DNA of 64,000 nt, from contig NZ_KB851199.1 in the NCBI RefSeq assembly GCF_000368065.1, positions 392,609-456,608 on the forward strand. Direction: 5' to 3'. Under the pieces are notes generated by a model. The model was given only the letters and a program-made list of their open reading frames with translations. It did no database searches and was not told the origin of the DNA. A program made the translations under genes and the position numbers. The DNA is from Acinetobacter seifertii. Its GTDB lineage: Bacteria; Pseudomonadota; Gammaproteobacteria; Pseudomonadales; Moraxellaceae. Positions 30,536-40,127 of the stretch are shown one piece after another; positions within the stretch are counted from its first letter, which is position 1; each line of letters opens with the position of its first letter.

Positions 30536-30862
30536 TTAGATTAAGAAATCTTCAAGTTTTGCACCTTTTTCAATTTCAGCAACTAACCAACGTGGTTGTT
30601 TACCGCGACCAGTCCAAGTCTCTTCAGAATTGTTTTTGTTACGGTAACGTGGTTCTACAGATTTACGTGTAGTTTTCTTACGTTTTTGAGCACCAAACTC
30701 AAGAAGTTGTTCAACACTGAAACCTACATTTTCAGCAATCTCGATAATTTGATTATAAGCATCTTCGATTGCTTGATCTTTTTTGCTTGCAATTAAAGCT
30801 TCTGCTTCTTCTTGTAAGCGTTTTAACTCTTCAACAGATAATTCACTAATATCCGGTTTCAT
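30536..30862 (-). CDS. hns: H-NS family nucleoid protein
   Basis: H-NS (108 residues) is a DNA-bridging silencer of AT-rich genes. The N-terminal coiled-coil oligomerisation part (SVEELKRLQEEAEALIASKKDQAI) is followed by a basic linker (QKRKKTTRKS). The C-terminal DNA-binding domain carries TWTGRGKQPRWL near residue 85, whose GRG core inserts into the minor groove. The ATG at 30862 has GGAG nine bases upstream; the longer frame to 30907 adds non-homologous residues. It is monocistronic. H-NS in Acinetobacter is known to repress virulence and adhesion genes. Confidence 0.93.
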   Translation of the reverse strand: MKPDISELSVEELKRLQEEAEALIASKKDQAIEDAYNQIIEIAENVGFSVEQLLEFGAQKRKKTTRKSVEPRYRNKNNSEETWTGRGKQPRWLVAEIEKGAKLEDFLI

Positions 30863-31054
30863 TAATAAATACTCCAGTCTTACTGACAATTCAAATAATA
30901 CAGACAAAATTTAAAACATTAAATCATAACCAATAGTATTTATAATCTATTAAATAAGCAATAGTTCAAAAGACAAGTTCATCAGAATAATGCTATAAAT
31001 TTACTTTTAATTACATTAATAATTATAATTGCAATATATTTTCTTAATATTTAT

Positions 31055-31495
31055 TTAAGCTAAATGTATTAAGTCATGTCCTACTGATTTTTCTAATTCA
31101 ATTATTTTACTTTTTACTTCATTTGGTATTTCACATTTTAACCCTGTCGTTTTATCTAGACAGACCATTATGGCTTCACCCGTCGCAACGATTTGCTGCT
31201 GTGCTTCACTCCATAATATATAAGCCATACGGAATGCGCTATTGCGTATTTCTTCTACGCGAACCCCTACTTTCAATACATCAGGATAAAAAACGGGTTT
31301 TAAATATCTACACTGACTTGAAGCAACAACAGTATATATATTGGGGATCAATATATTTACATTTTCCATATATAAAATACGTGAGCTTTCAATATATCTA
31401 TAATATTGTACATTATTGACATGACCAAAAGCATCCATATCTCCCCATGCAACTTTCTGGTCGTATATTACAGGGTAGACAGACAGTTCTTTCAT
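31055..31495 (-). CDS. Acyl-CoA thioesterase, 4HBT/YbgC-like
   Basis: This 146-residue hotdog-fold thioesterase carries the 4-hydroxybenzoyl-CoA thioesterase signature VAWGDMDAFGHVNNVQY near residue 14, where the Asp in WGDMD is the expected catalytic residue. The length is normal for the family. Its start lies 7 bases after the hemY stop on the same strand, so it may be the last gene of the hem operon, although a direct role in haem synthesis is not suggested. The substrate is unknown. Confidence 0.85.
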   Translation of the reverse strand: MKELSVYPVIYDQKVAWGDMDAFGHVNNVQYYRYIESSRILYMENVNILIPNIYTVVASSQCRYLKPVFYPDVLKVGVRVEEIRNSAFRMAYILWSEAQQQIVATGEAIMVCLDKTTGLKCEIPNEVKSKIIELEKSVGHDLIHLA

Positions 31496-31502
31496 TTTTA
31501 CC

Positions 31503-32696
31503 TCAGATTTTAAATTTTAAAAAATTTGCATCATTTTCAAAGATTAGGTTTAACTGTTTGATTAACTCATCATCTTCTTTTAAGGTGGATTTAATACGTA
31601 AATAGTTCATTAAAATATTATCAGGGTATAAACTTAATAATATTTCAGCTTCAGCTTGACGATTCGTTGCCATGTAAACATGCCATTTTGCAAATGTTAA
31701 AACTGGCAAATTCATATATTGAGTTTCAAGTTGATTTATCTTTTCTTCAACATCGGCATAGTCAGGAACCTGCTTAAGCAGTTGCTGCTGAAACCACAAA
31801 TAAAATACTTCTGGATCAAATTGCTCTTTGAGCAGATGCAAAGTTAATGTTTCATGCTGAATACTCATTTCTGGCATACGTGCCAAAAGTTTTAGCCACA
31901 GCAATTTACTACTATAGGGTCTAGTTTGAATCTCAGACTCTAAATCTAGATAACGCTGTTGCAATGCATGCAAGTCATCAATTGAAGCTTGATCAAATTG
32001 TTGGAGAAGCTGCTGCAACCATAAATCACGATGCTCAGCGTCCAATAATCCATATTTCATTGAACGTAAATATAACCATGGTTGCTGTAAAGCAAGCTGC
32101 CCCCATAACGCAGTTAATCGCTGTTGATAGGCTGTCTCGATTTCTTCAAGCCATGGCGATAATTGATGCTGATATAGGAACTCAAGATGTGTTAATGCAC
32201 GTTCAGCTTCATTTTGAGTTAAAAATATTTCAATCCGCTGTAACTCTGCCAATTCAAAAGCCATTGGTGGCGATTGATCTAAAGCATCTAGAGCCTTAGG
32301 GTAATCTTCATTTAATACTAAGAACTTGGCATCAATAATATTTTTTAAAAGCCCTGACTGGGTAAAAACCCGTTCGATAAAGACACGTTGATCTTCGGCG
32401 GCTTCTAATAGCCAGACAATACCCAATTGCTCATAGGGGTGAAGGTTTTTAAACTGAAAAATATTTTCTCTTTTACGTTGTTCACGAGAAGAATAACGTT
32501 TAATCCAAAGCCATATTAACTGAGCAATAAAACTCATTACGACAAAAGTAAGGACTAATCCCCACACGTTTGTTTGCAATTGCAGCTGTCGCCAGTAGAT
32601 ATAAACATATCCCATGCCGTAGCCATAGCTAAGCAAAGCCAAAGCTGCAAAAAGTACTAAACTAATAAGAAGATAAACCCATAGGAGATGTTTCAT
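31503..32696 (-). CDS. hemY: HemY-like inner membrane protein (tetratricopeptide type)
   Basis: This 397-residue protein has two N-terminal membrane segments (about 7-28 and 41-64) followed by a long helical tail rich in Leu, Gln and Glu, with TPR-like helical repeats. This is the proteobacterial HemY found downstream of hemX, not the Bacillus protoporphyrinogen oxidase of the same name. The biochemical role is not established; a link with tetrapyrrole synthesis is inferred from the conserved hemC-hemD-hemX-hemY order. It starts 9 bases after hemX. Confidence 0.85.
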   Translation of the reverse strand: MKHLLWVYLLISLVLFAALALLSYGYGMGYVYIYWRQLQLQTNVWGLVLTFVVMSFIAQLIWLWIKRYSSREQRKRENIFQFKNLHPYEQLGIVWLLEAAEDQRVFIERVFTQSGLLKNIIDAKFLVLNEDYPKALDALDQSPPMAFELAELQRIEIFLTQNEAERALTHLEFLYQHQLSPWLEEIETAYQQRLTALWGQLALQQPWLYLRSMKYGLLDAEHRDLWLQQLLQQFDQASIDDLHALQQRYLDLESEIQTRPYSSKLLWLKLLARMPEMSIQHETLTLHLLKEQFDPEVFYLWFQQQLLKQVPDYADVEEKINQLETQYMNLPVLTFAKWHVYMATNRQAEAEILLSLYPDNILMNYLRIKSTLKEDDELIKQLNLIFENDANFLKFKI

Positions 32697-32705
32697 ATGC
32701 CCTCC

Positions 32706-33545
32706 TTATGAGCCTAGTAGGCCAAGAGTCGATAATTTAGGTACAGGTACGATAGATAAGTGAGATACTTTAGCAATACGATTTTTCAATTGCTGACTGG
32801 TCGCATCTGGCATTTCATTTAATTTCTGCATTACTGATTGCAGCTCATTTTGATACTCAGCCATTTTTCCTTGGTTTAATGCCTGCTCGGCAATTAATAA
32901 CCTTAGTTGCACTTCTTTCAGCACAACACTTCGATTCATTAAATTAATAGACGGTGTTTCTACTTTTTCAATACGGAACCATTTCTTCCACCAAGACACT
33001 GACTCAGATTGATCCATCTCAAGTTTAGGTCGAGCCAATGCTTGCTGAATATTTTTATCGATAGTTTGCAGTAGATCGTCAATCATTTGATGACGCTGAT
33101 TTTGAGCAATTACGTATTGTTGTATTGCTTGTTTATCTTGTTCAAGCGCCTGATTTAGGCTGTGTTTTAATGCTGGAGCAATTTCATATTGAGGCAATGC
33201 TTGTTGTAATTGAGTTAAATGATCTACTGCATAAATAAACTGTTGTTGATCTATCGCAAACTGAATTAAGTCTAATTTTTGTTTAATTAATACCGTTGGC
33301 TCAATGCCTGCATGAATGATTTCACTATTTGTCGATGGTGCCGATTGAACATCACTACCCGGCTGGGTTTGAACTTGTCTCTTTAGTGCAACCAACTGAT
33401 CATTCAGATTGGCATATTGCTGTTCCGATTGCATTAAGCTTTGCTGAAGCTCAGGAACCGTACGAGAAATTTGCCACATATCGTAGCTAAGCTTAGCCAA
33501 CCAAGCGATGCCCAGCAAAATGATAATAGAAACAAGTTTTCTCAT
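32706..33545 (-). CDS. hemX: HemX-like protein (uroporphyrinogen-III C-methyltransferase-like family)
   Basis: HemX (279 residues) has one N-terminal membrane helix (about residues 5-22), then a coiled-coil (SLMQSEQQYANLNDQLVALKRQ) and a helical periplasmic domain with WWKKWFRIEKVE near residue 178. Despite the family name it lacks the methyltransferase domain. It may scaffold porphyrin enzymes, but this is not proven. It starts 8 bases after hemD and precedes hemY. Confidence 0.87.
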   Translation of the reverse strand: MRKLVSIIILLGIAWLAKLSYDMWQISRTVPELQQSLMQSEQQYANLNDQLVALKRQVQTQPGSDVQSAPSTNSEIIHAGIEPTVLIKQKLDLIQFAIDQQQFIYAVDHLTQLQQALPQYEIAPALKHSLNQALEQDKQAIQQYVIAQNQRHQMIDDLLQTIDKNIQQALARPKLEMDQSESVSWWKKWFRIEKVETPSINLMNRSVVLKEVQLRLLIAEQALNQGKMAEYQNELQSVMQKLNEMPDATSQQLKNRIAKVSHLSIVPVPKLSTLGLLGS

Positions 33546-33553
33546 ACGAATCC

Positions 33554-34321
33554 TTATAATGCCTGAATGTGATGAATCATCCCCGAAGGCGATAAATTTT
33601 CAAGTTGAATAATGTGAAAATGAGCCTGTTGCTGATCGCGATATTTTTTTACAAGTTGAAAAAGACGTGGTCCTAAAACCAAATATACACAATCAGGTTG
33701 TACATTATTATTTAAACAAAGCTCTAACCAATATTTCCAGCTTGCCTCACTGGTAATTAAGACAAGCCATTTTTCTAAATTATAATTTGAATTCTGTATC
33801 AGATGCTTAAATGTTGAATATGAGTCTTCTGGGCACTGCCGATGATATAAGACAAAATTTAAAATCTGGATACCTTGCTGCTGCAAAGTGTCCATCATAA
33901 ATTGGCGGCCGCCTTCCCCTCTCCAAAAAGCCACACTACCCTTTTGTTGCATATTATAGAGAATAGGTAGTCTGAGCATGCCTTCAGAAGTTTCAACATC
34001 TGGAACATGTGCTTCAATTCCATATTCATGGAGACGATTCGCCGTGGCCTGCCCAACCGCAATCCACTGAATATGTTTTAAGTTATCTAGCTTTAAACCA
34101 CTTTGCGTTAAGCACTGCATACCCACATCAACTGCAGTAGGGCTCACAACTACAATCGCTTGTGCATCTGTCAACTGCTGATAGAGTTGAAAGAGTGAAT
34201 CTGAAAAAGGCTGAGCAACCAGTTCTAAAAGAGGTAAAGACTCGACCTGATACCCCTTGTTTTGCAAAGCTTCTGTTAATTCAGCTGCACGTGAGTCAGG
34301 TCGAGTATTAATGAACAGCAT
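33554..34321 (-). CDS. hemD: Uroporphyrinogen-III synthase
   Basis: HemD (255 residues) cyclises hydroxymethylbilane with inversion of ring D to give uroporphyrinogen III. The two-domain fold is visible by its family segments: NTRPDSRAAELTEALQNKGYQVESLPLLEL at the start, VVVSPTAVDVGM near residue 57, and AVGQATANRLHEYGI near residue 90. HemD sequences vary widely, so the assignment rests partly on its position, four bases after hemC and before hemX. Confidence 0.93.
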   Translation of the reverse strand: MLFINTRPDSRAAELTEALQNKGYQVESLPLLELVAQPFSDSLFQLYQQLTDAQAIVVVSPTAVDVGMQCLTQSGLKLDNLKHIQWIAVGQATANRLHEYGIEAHVPDVETSEGMLRLPILYNMQQKGSVAFWRGEGGRQFMMDTLQQQGIQILNFVLYHRQCPEDSYSTFKHLIQNSNYNLEKWLVLITSEASWKYWLELCLNNNVQPDCVYLVLGPRLFQLVKKYRDQQQAHFHIIQLENLSPSGMIHHIQAL

Positions 34322-34325
34322 AATT

Positions 34326-35243
34326 TTAGTAAAGAGCCTTTAATAAATCGCCCGCACCTTGTTCAAGTAAGTTTCGAGCGAGGTTCTCACCTAATTGCTG
34401 AGCATTATGAATTTCATCGTTCAGTTCAGCACGCAGTAATGTTTGCCCATCGACACTACCTACACGGCCTTCAATATGAATTTTGCCATCTTGCAAGGTT
34501 GCATAGCCCGCAATAGGTACCTGACAACCACCTTCAAGATAGGCATTAAACGCACGCTCAGCACGTACACATACGTCAGTCTCTATGTGTAAAAGAGGTT
34601 GTATTAAAGCTAATACTTCTTGATCATCTGCACGGCATTCCAAACCAAGAGCACCCTGTCCAACAGCAGGCAGACTTACATTTGGCTCGATAGTATGACG
34701 AATGCGATTTTCTAATCCTAAACGTTTTAAACCAGCGCTTGCCAAAATAATCGCATCGTATTGATCATCATCTAGCTTAGATAAACGCGTCCCAACGTTA
34801 CCTCGCAAATCAATAATTTGTAGATCTGGACGTTGTTTTAAAATTTGTGATTTACGACGTAAACTTGATGTACCAACTTTAGCACCTTGCGGCAAGTCAG
34901 CAAATTTTTCAAAATTATTTGAAACAAAAGCATCTAATGGATCTTCACGTTCACAAATGACTGCCAAGGTTAAACCTTCTGGTAATGCCATTGGCACATC
35001 TTTCATTGAATGTACAGCAAGGTCCGCGCGACCATCTAAAAGAGCAGCTTCTAATTCTTTAACAAACAAACCTTTGCCACCAATTTTTGCTAAAGGCGTA
35101 TCTAAAATTTTATCGCCCTGCGTGACAAACTTGACCAACTCTACCGTTAAATCTGGGTGAAGCTCCTGCAAACGGGCACGAATATGTTCTGCCTGCCAAA
35201 GAGCAAGTGGGCTTTGTCGTGTAGCAATTTTCAAGGTTTTCAT
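34326..35243 (-). CDS. hemC: Porphobilinogen deaminase (hydroxymethylbilane synthase)
   Basis: HemC (305 residues) joins four porphobilinogen molecules into hydroxymethylbilane using a dipyrromethane cofactor. Visible features are [18 protein letters not shown] at the start, [11 protein letters not shown] near residue 83, LRRKSQI near 130 and the cofactor-attachment Cys in [10 protein letters not shown] near 240. The ATG at 35243 is chosen by homology; in-frame ATG at 35255 and TTG at 35270 are alternatives. It begins the hemC-D-X-Y run, next to the AlgR-like regulator as in Pseudomonas. Confidence 0.96.
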   Translation of the reverse strand: MKTLKIATRQSPLALWQAEHIRARLQELHPDLTVELVKFVTQGDKILDTPLAKIGGKGLFVKELEAALLDGRADLAVHSMKDVPMALPEGLTLAVICEREDPLDAFVSNNFEKFADLPQGAKVGTSSLRRKSQILKQRPDLQIIDLRGNVGTRLSKLDDDQYDAIILASAGLKRLGLENRIRHTIEPNVSLPAVGQGALGLECRADDQEVLALIQPLLHIETDVCVRAERAFNAYLEGGCQVPIAGYATLQDGKIHIEGRVGSVDGQTLLRAELNDEIHNAQQLGENLARNLLEQGAGDLLKALY

Positions 35244-35343
35244 AAATTCAAGCATGGGCTGGTCAAACAATACACCCTAAACTTAACTTGATCCCTTAAA
35301 ATTGCAAGTAAAATCTCACCAGCAAAAATAAGACAGGCGCAAG

Positions 35344-36084
35344 TTAAAGCTGATGTATCCGCTCTCTGAGCGTAGACAAATGACGACGGCTGACGGAAAG
35401 TCTTTCATCAAGACCTCGTAAACGAACCTGATACTGGCCTGAGCTCACAAGCTCTAAACCATCTAAATAAGCAATTGAGACCAAGGCATTTCGATGAATA
35501 CGAATAAATTGATCTGCAAATTCAGTTTCAAGCTCTTTCAGTGTTTCATCAATTAATACACTGCCATTTTTATGACGTATCGTGACATATTTTTGATCTG
35601 CCAAAAAATAATAGATATTTTCAACAGGAATCAGTTCAACCCCACGGTAGGTTTTGGCAGCAATTTGATGTCTTTGTGTTTTTAAACCCTGTAAAAGTTC
35701 AGGGTTTGGCAAGGCATTGAGCTGTGCTTGGGTAAGTTGCGTTAACTGCTTTAAAGCTTGTTCAAGTTCTGCCGGATCAATCGGTTTAAGAAGATAAGCT
35801 TGTGCTTGTGACTTAAACGCCTCTAAAGCATGCTGATCATAAGCTGTACAAAAGACAATAGCAGGTCGAGGGTTAAGCTGGCTTAGCTGCTCCGCACAGA
35901 TGAGACCATTCATACCCGGCATTTGGATATCAAGTAAAATCACATCCGGTTGATGAAGCCGTGCCTGTTCCAAGGCATCTTGGCCATGATGAGCTGTTGC
36001 AACAACCTCATGTCCCATCTTTGAAACTAAACGTGACAATCGCTCCACTGCTAATGGCTCGTCATCACAAATTAGCACCTTCAT
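35344..36084 (-). CDS. algR: LytTR-family response regulator (AlgR-like)
   Basis: This 246-residue response regulator has a receiver domain with the acidic pair D7/D8, phospho-acceptor D52 (LLDIQMPG) and K near 102 (LLKPID), and a C-terminal LytTR DNA-binding domain (about 140-245, VENIYYFLADQKYVTI). It is paired with the upstream LytS-type sensor, and both lie between hemC and argH, as do algZ-algR in Pseudomonas, where AlgR controls alginate and type IV pili. The target set in Acinetobacter is not known from this sequence. Confidence 0.88.
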   Translation of the reverse strand: MKVLICDDEPLAVERLSRLVSKMGHEVVATAHHGQDALEQARLHQPDVILLDIQMPGMNGLICAEQLSQLNPRPAIVFCTAYDQHALEAFKSQAQAYLLKPIDPAELEQALKQLTQLTQAQLNALPNPELLQGLKTQRHQIAAKTYRGVELIPVENIYYFLADQKYVTIRHKNGSVLIDETLKELETEFADQFIRIHRNALVSIAYLDGLELVSSGQYQVRLRGLDERLSVSRRHLSTLRERIHQL

Positions 36085-36144
36085 TCATCCTCCTTGTCAC
36101 CGTTAACTTGGTCCATTTTTTTATGGTTAACTCTGACTGGCTTA

Positions 36145-37284
36145 TTATTTTGATTGGTATTGATAGCTCATAATAGTGGTATATAAAGTTTCACCCTTAT
36201 ATACCTGGAACCTAACTGAGTTCCCATAATACGCTTTCAAGCGTTGTTTAACGTTTTCAAGAGCGATTCCATGCCCTTTCCGTGATTTTATTGTATCGTC
36301 TGTATAAGGGTTGGTAATGACTATACTGACCTGATTTTGCAATATTTCAACCAATACCCCTATGGTTGCCTTACCCATCATTGGTTCCACCCCATGAAAA
36401 ATACTATTCTCTAACAAAGGTTGTAATGTCAATAAAGGAATCGTGACCTGCTTTAATTGCAAAGGTTCAAGCTCCACTTTCCAGTCGACTTGTAAACGCT
36501 CACCTAAACGTATTTGTTCAATCATTAAGTATTGTTTACTGAGTTCAATTTCTTCATACAAACTTACCAATTTTAATTCTTGGAAACTCGCTCTAAATAA
36601 ACGCGACAGACTAATCAGCATACTTTCGGCTTTATCTGGGTCTATCGTAATTAAACTCACCACATTATTTAAACTATTAAATAAAAAGTGAGGATGAATA
36701 CGCGCTTGCATGGCCTGAATACGCGCATTTAATTCTGCATATTGTTGATGTAACCACTGTTCTCTGACATATAAATAGCGCAAACAAAATGCGCCGAGTA
36801 GTATTCCATAGCTTAAATATAACGGGACATTGGTAAAATAAATGCTCCAGTCATGCGCTATATCACTCGTTCTTTTCAAGATTCCGAATTGAAAAAAATT
36901 ACTTATTAATGTAGTTAATACGACAATGGCTTGCAGCATAACAAAGCCAATTGCCAAAGCATATTTTTGCTGCAGTTGACTAAAAAAATTTTGAAAATAT
37001 TCAACTAAGGCAAAAAAAGACAAAATCACCCAGTTAATAAAAATCATATATTGTAAAAGGCGCGACCCGCTTAAGGCATGCCATGATTGCGCTTCAGCCA
37101 AAGCTAAAACCAGCGCCAAAACATTACTTGCGATAATTAATTCGAATAAATGTTGCCAACGATCAATTTTCGTAAAAAAATAGGAGGAATTTTGATTTCG
37201 ATATGCTGTAGAAAACAACTTTGTTTGTTGAGCTTCGGCAAGTGATATACTCTTTTTTATTTTACTGAGCCACCATGACCACAT
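36145..37284 (-). CDS. algZ: LytS-type sensor histidine kinase (AlgZ/FimS-like)
   Basis: This 379-residue sensor kinase has about four to six membrane segments in residues 45-195. A His_kinase domain follows, with the phosphorylatable His in [17 protein letters not shown] near residue 215, then a degenerate ATPase domain ([14 protein letters not shown] near 285). This fits the AlgZ/FimS group. It precedes the LytTR regulator by 60 bases. The start is unsure: ATG 37284 overlaps the first codons of argH on the other strand, and a TTG lies two codons further out. A later start cannot be excluded, since the argH promoter sits inside this 5' end. Confidence 0.82.
   Translation of the reverse strand: MWSWWLSKIKKSISLAEAQQTKLFSTAYRNQNSSYFFTKIDRWQHLFELIIASNVLALVLALAEAQSWHALSGSRLLQYMIFINWVILSFFALVEYFQNFFSQLQQKYALAIGFVMLQAIVVLTTLISNFFQFGILKRTSDIAHDWSIYFTNVPLYLSYGILLGAFCLRYLYVREQWLHQQYAELNARIQAMQARIHPHFLFNSLNNVVSLITIDPDKAESMLISLSRLFRASFQELKLVSLYEEIELSKQYLMIEQIRLGERLQVDWKVELEPLQLKQVTIPLLTLQPLLENSIFHGVEPMMGKATIGVLVEILQNQVSIVITNPYTDDTIKSRKGHGIALENVKQRLKAYYGNSVRFQVYKGETLYTTIMSYQYQSK
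37244..37251 (+). promoter_or_regulatory. argH promoter, extended -10
   Basis: TGATATACT (TG at 37243-37244, -10 TATACT at 37246-37251) is an extended -10 with no good -35. The predicted start is about 17 bases before the argH ATG, giving a very short leader. The element lies within the 5' coding part of the divergent sensor gene. Confidence 0.5.
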
Positions 37285-38708
37285 CTTCAAATCCCCCTAA
37301 TTCAGCAGCCCCAGACCAAACCTCAGGTATGTGGGGTGGTCGTTTTTCTGAAGCGACAGACGCTTTTGTAGCAGAATTTACTGCCTCTGTTCAGTTTGAC
37401 CAACGTTTTTATAAGCAAGACATCGCAGGTTCAATTGCGCATGCTACCATGCTTGCAAAAGTTGGCGTACTCACAGAAGCAGAACGAGACGACATTATTG
37501 AAGGTTTAAGCACCATTCGTGCAGAAATTGAAGCTGGAAACTTTGAATGGCGTATCGATCTTGAAGATGTTCACATGAACATTGAATCACGTTTGACTCA
37601 GCGTATTGGCATTACAGGTAAAAAACTCCATACGGGTCGTAGCCGTAATGACCAAGTTGCAACTGATATTCGTCTTTATCTACGTGACGAAATTGATGAC
37701 ATTTTAGGTTTATTAGAGCGTTTACAAAAAGGCTTGTTAGGCTTGGCTGCTAAAAATGTAAATACAATTATGCCTGGCTTCACTCATTTACAAACAGCTC
37801 AACCAGTAACTTTCGGCCATCACTTATTGGCATGGTTTGAAATGTTGGTTCGCGATACTGAACGTCTTCAAGACTGCCGTAAGCGTGTTAACCGTATGCC
37901 ACTTGGTTCTGCGGCTCTTGCTGGTACTACCTACCCGATCGATCGTGCTTATACAGCAGAACTTTTAGGTTTTGAAGCTGTATCTGAAAATTCTCTTGAT
38001 GCTGTTTCTGACCGTGACTTTGCGATTGAATTTAATGCAGCAGCTGCGCTTATCATGATGCATTTATCACGTATGTCTGAAGAACTTATTCTTTGGACTT
38101 CTGCACAGTTCAAATTTGTGAATATTCCTGACCGCTTCTGTACTGGCTCATCAATTATGCCACAGAAGAAAAACCCAGATGTTCCAGAACTGATTCGTGG
38201 TAAATCTGGCCGTGTATTTGGTGACTTAATTAGCTTACTTACGCTCATGAAAGGTCAACCATTGGCATACAATAAAGACAACCAAGAAGATAAAGAACCT
38301 TTGTTCGATGCTATCGATACGGTTCGTGGTTCACTCATGGCATTTGCAGATATGATTCCTGCATTGGTTCCGAATATTGAAATCATGCGTGAAGCTGCAC
38401 TTCGTGGATTCTCGACTGCAACTGACCTTGCTGACTACTTAGTGAAAAAAGGCGTTGCGTTCCGTGATGCGCATGAAATTGTAGGTAAAGCTGTTGCATT
38501 AGGTGTAGCTGAAGAAAAAGATTTATCTGAGTTAACACTTGAACAATTACAACAATTCTCTGACTTAATCACAGCAGACGTATTTGATAAAGCTTTAACA
38601 CTAGAAGCTTCTGTAAATGCACGTGATCATATTGGCGGAACTTCACCAAAACAGGTTGAAGCTGCAATTACTCGTGCCCATACACGTTTAGAACAGTTAT
38701 ACGCTTAA
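37275..38708 (+). CDS. argH: Argininosuccinate lyase
   Basis: ArgH (477 residues) cleaves argininosuccinate to arginine and fumarate, the last step of arginine synthesis. It is a homotetramer of the fumarase/aspartase superfamily. Hallmarks are GGRF near residue 16, DVHMNIE near 98, [14 protein letters not shown] near 115, and the signature [12 protein letters not shown] near 290 that supplies the active-site Ser loop. The ATG at 37275 is well placed. yggX follows 9 bases later, possibly co-transcribed. It is divergent from algZ, the order seen in Pseudomonas. Confidence 0.97.
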   Translation: MTTSSNPPNSAAPDQTSGMWGGRFSEATDAFVAEFTASVQFDQRFYKQDIAGSIAHATMLAKVGVLTEAERDDIIEGLSTIRAEIEAGNFEWRIDLEDVHMNIESRLTQRIGITGKKLHTGRSRNDQVATDIRLYLRDEIDDILGLLERLQKGLLGLAAKNVNTIMPGFTHLQTAQPVTFGHHLLAWFEMLVRDTERLQDCRKRVNRMPLGSAALAGTTYPIDRAYTAELLGFEAVSENSLDAVSDRDFAIEFNAAAALIMMHLSRMSEELILWTSAQFKFVNIPDRFCTGSSIMPQKKNPDVPELIRGKSGRVFGDLISLLTLMKGQPLAYNKDNQEDKEPLFDAIDTVRGSLMAFADMIPALVPNIEIMREAALRGFSTATDLADYLVKKGVAFRDAHEIVGKAVALGVAEEKDLSELTLEQLQQFSDLITADVFDKALTLEASVNARDHIGGTSPKQVEAAITRAHTRLEQLYA

Positions 38709-38717
38709 GGATAAATC

Positions 38718-38987
38718 ATGAGTCGCCAAGTATTTTGTCGTAAATATCAAAAGGAAATGGAAGGTCTAGACTTCGCTCCTTTTCCAGGTGCTAAAGGCCA
38801 AGATTTCTTTGAAAATGTTTCTAAGCAAGCATGGCAAGAATGGTTACAGCACCAAACTACGCTGATTAATGAAAAGCGTTTAAATGTGTTTGAACCAGAT
38901 GCAAAAAAATTCCTTGAAGAACAACGTGAAAAGTTCTTCAATAATGATGAAAGTGTTGAAAAAGCAGAAGGTTGGAAACCTGAATAA
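38718..38987 (+). CDS. yggX: Fe(2+)-trafficking protein YggX
   Basis: YggX (89 residues) protects Fe-S clusters from oxidative damage and may buffer iron; the family is small and well conserved. The protein begins [23 protein letters not shown], with the conserved Cys near residue 7. The rest is charged and helical ([18 protein letters not shown]). Length matches the E. coli protein (91). It lies directly after argH and is followed by a strong terminator. Confidence 0.95.
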   Translation: MSRQVFCRKYQKEMEGLDFAPFPGAKGQDFFENVSKQAWQEWLQHQTTLINEKRLNVFEPDAKKFLEEQREKFFNNDESVEKAEGWKPE

Positions 38988-39018
38988 TTAGCTTGCTCTA
39001 ACTCATTGTCATTGAGAA

Positions 39019-39050
39019 GGCAGATCTATATACATAGATCTGCCTTTTTT
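39019..39050 (+). terminator. argH-yggX terminator
   Basis: GGCAGATCTAT and ATAGATCTGCC form a perfect 11-bp stem with an ATAC loop, followed by TTTTTT. Confidence 0.9.
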
Positions 39051-39105
39051 TACGTGAAACTTACACAAACATATAAAGCCTTACATAGAGCGCACAGGAC
39101 TCTAC

Positions 39106-39134
39106 ATGACATAAATTCAATGAAACCTTATTAT
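39106..39134 (+). promoter_or_regulatory. Candidate promoter of a small RNA
   Basis: ATGACA (39106-39111) and TATTAT (39129-39134) are separated by exactly 17 bases. The predicted start is near A39141. It sits after the yggX terminator, so whatever it drives is independent of yggX. Confidence 0.5.
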
Positions 39135-39140
39135 GAATCC

Positions 39141-39232
39141 ATAGCAAGTGAGACACGATCCCTGTCGTGTTTTCTCTTAATGCACTTGATTTTCTGTCCT
39201 GAACTTCCCCCCAAAGTTCGGGACATTTTTTT
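39141..39232 (+). ncRNA. Candidate intergenic small RNA between yggX and phoU
   Basis: About 92 bases lie between the candidate promoter and a strong terminator. Inside are hairpin ACACGA/TCGTGT (39153-39170, loop TCCCTG) and terminator stem TGTCCTGAACTT/AAGTTCGGGACA (39195-39225) with a C-rich loop (CCCCCCA), then seven Ts. No ORF with a Shine-Dalgarno exists in it. The isolated promoter-hairpin-terminator layout is typical of trans-acting sRNAs, and the C-rich loop could be a seed that pairs with Shine-Dalgarno sites. Expression is not shown. Confidence 0.55.
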
Positions 39233-39253
39233 ATGTATTATTTTTAATTATAA

Positions 39254-39280
39254 AAAAGCCTTGTTTGAAACAAGGCTTTT
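39254..39280. terminator. phoU terminator
   Basis: AAAAGCCTTGT and ACAAGGCTTTT pair around a short loop. T-runs on both sides, so it can end phoU (minus strand) and read-through from the plus strand. Confidence 0.85.
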
Positions 39281-39298
39281 ATTTTCTCAATTAAAGCA

Positions 39299-40021
39299 TT
39301 ATTTTTCGTGGACTTTTGCTTCAATTTCTTCAATTTTGGTATGACGAGCATCAAAGCCTTTCGCCATATAAATCACTTGTTCAGCAATGTTACGCGCATG
39401 GTCGCCAATACGCTCTAAAGAACGCAAAACCCACATCACGTTAATTACGCGAGCAATATGACGCGGATCTTCAATCATATAAGTCATTAAAGTACGCGTT
39501 GCTGATTGATATTCACGGTCAATGTCAGCGTCTGCTAAAAGTACACGTAATGCCTGATCGGCATCTAAACGTGCAAAAGCATCAAGGGCATCGTGAATCA
39601 TGACACGTACTTGGTTACCAATATGACGAGTTTCCATGTAACCACGAGGTGATCCACCCTCTTCACAGAGGTTTTGTGCAATACGGGCAATTTTTGCAGC
39701 TTCATCCCCAATACGCTCAAGGTCAGTATTGGCTTTGCTCATGGCAATCACCATACGCAAATCAATTGCTGCTGGATGACGACGCGCCAAGATGAGTGTC
39801 AAACCCTCATCAATATCACGCTCATATTGATTGACTGCATTATCTTTAAATTGAACATCAATTGCTAAATTCGCATCTGTATCAAGCAAAGAATGAATTG
39901 CATTGGCAACCTGTTGTTCGACCAAGCCACCCATGGTCATAAACTTTGTGTTCACATCTTGCAAATCTTCATTAAATTGAGAAGAAATATGATGGCTTAA
40001 CACCGGATTACTTGGACTCAA
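39299..40021 (-). CDS. phoU: Phosphate signalling complex protein PhoU
   Basis: PhoU (240 residues from this start) is a helical cytosolic regulator that links the Pst transporter to PhoR and represses the Pho regulon when phosphate is ample. Two three-helix bundles carry conserved repeats: TMGGLVEQQVANAI near residue 28 and DLERIGDEAAKIARIA near residue 95, then RSLERIGDHARNIAEQV near residue 205. I chose the TTG at 40021: GGAGG lies five bases before it and the length matches E. coli PhoU (241). ATGs at 40036 and 40078 lack a Shine-Dalgarno. No pst genes adjoin. Confidence 0.9.
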   Translation of the reverse strand: MSPSNPVLSHHISSQFNEDLQDVNTKFMTMGGLVEQQVANAIHSLLDTDANLAIDVQFKDNAVNQYERDIDEGLTLILARRHPAAIDLRMVIAMSKANTDLERIGDEAAKIARIAQNLCEEGGSPRGYMETRHIGNQVRVMIHDALDAFARLDADQALRVLLADADIDREYQSATRTLMTYMIEDPRHIARVINVMWVLRSLERIGDHARNIAEQVIYMAKGFDARHTKIEEIEAKVHEK

Positions 40022-40127
40022 GGAAGCCTCCAACATGATGGCGCAGGGATAAAATGATTGAGCATTAAAACACATCAATCATTAAATTTTTATGACAAAA
40101 TTAAAATTCAGATAAAAGCATTTTTTA

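Noticed and set aside
39006..39344. A 112-codon ORF across the yggX-phoU gap
   Set aside because: It runs through two strong terminators and the candidate sRNA, has no Shine-Dalgarno and looks unlike a real protein.
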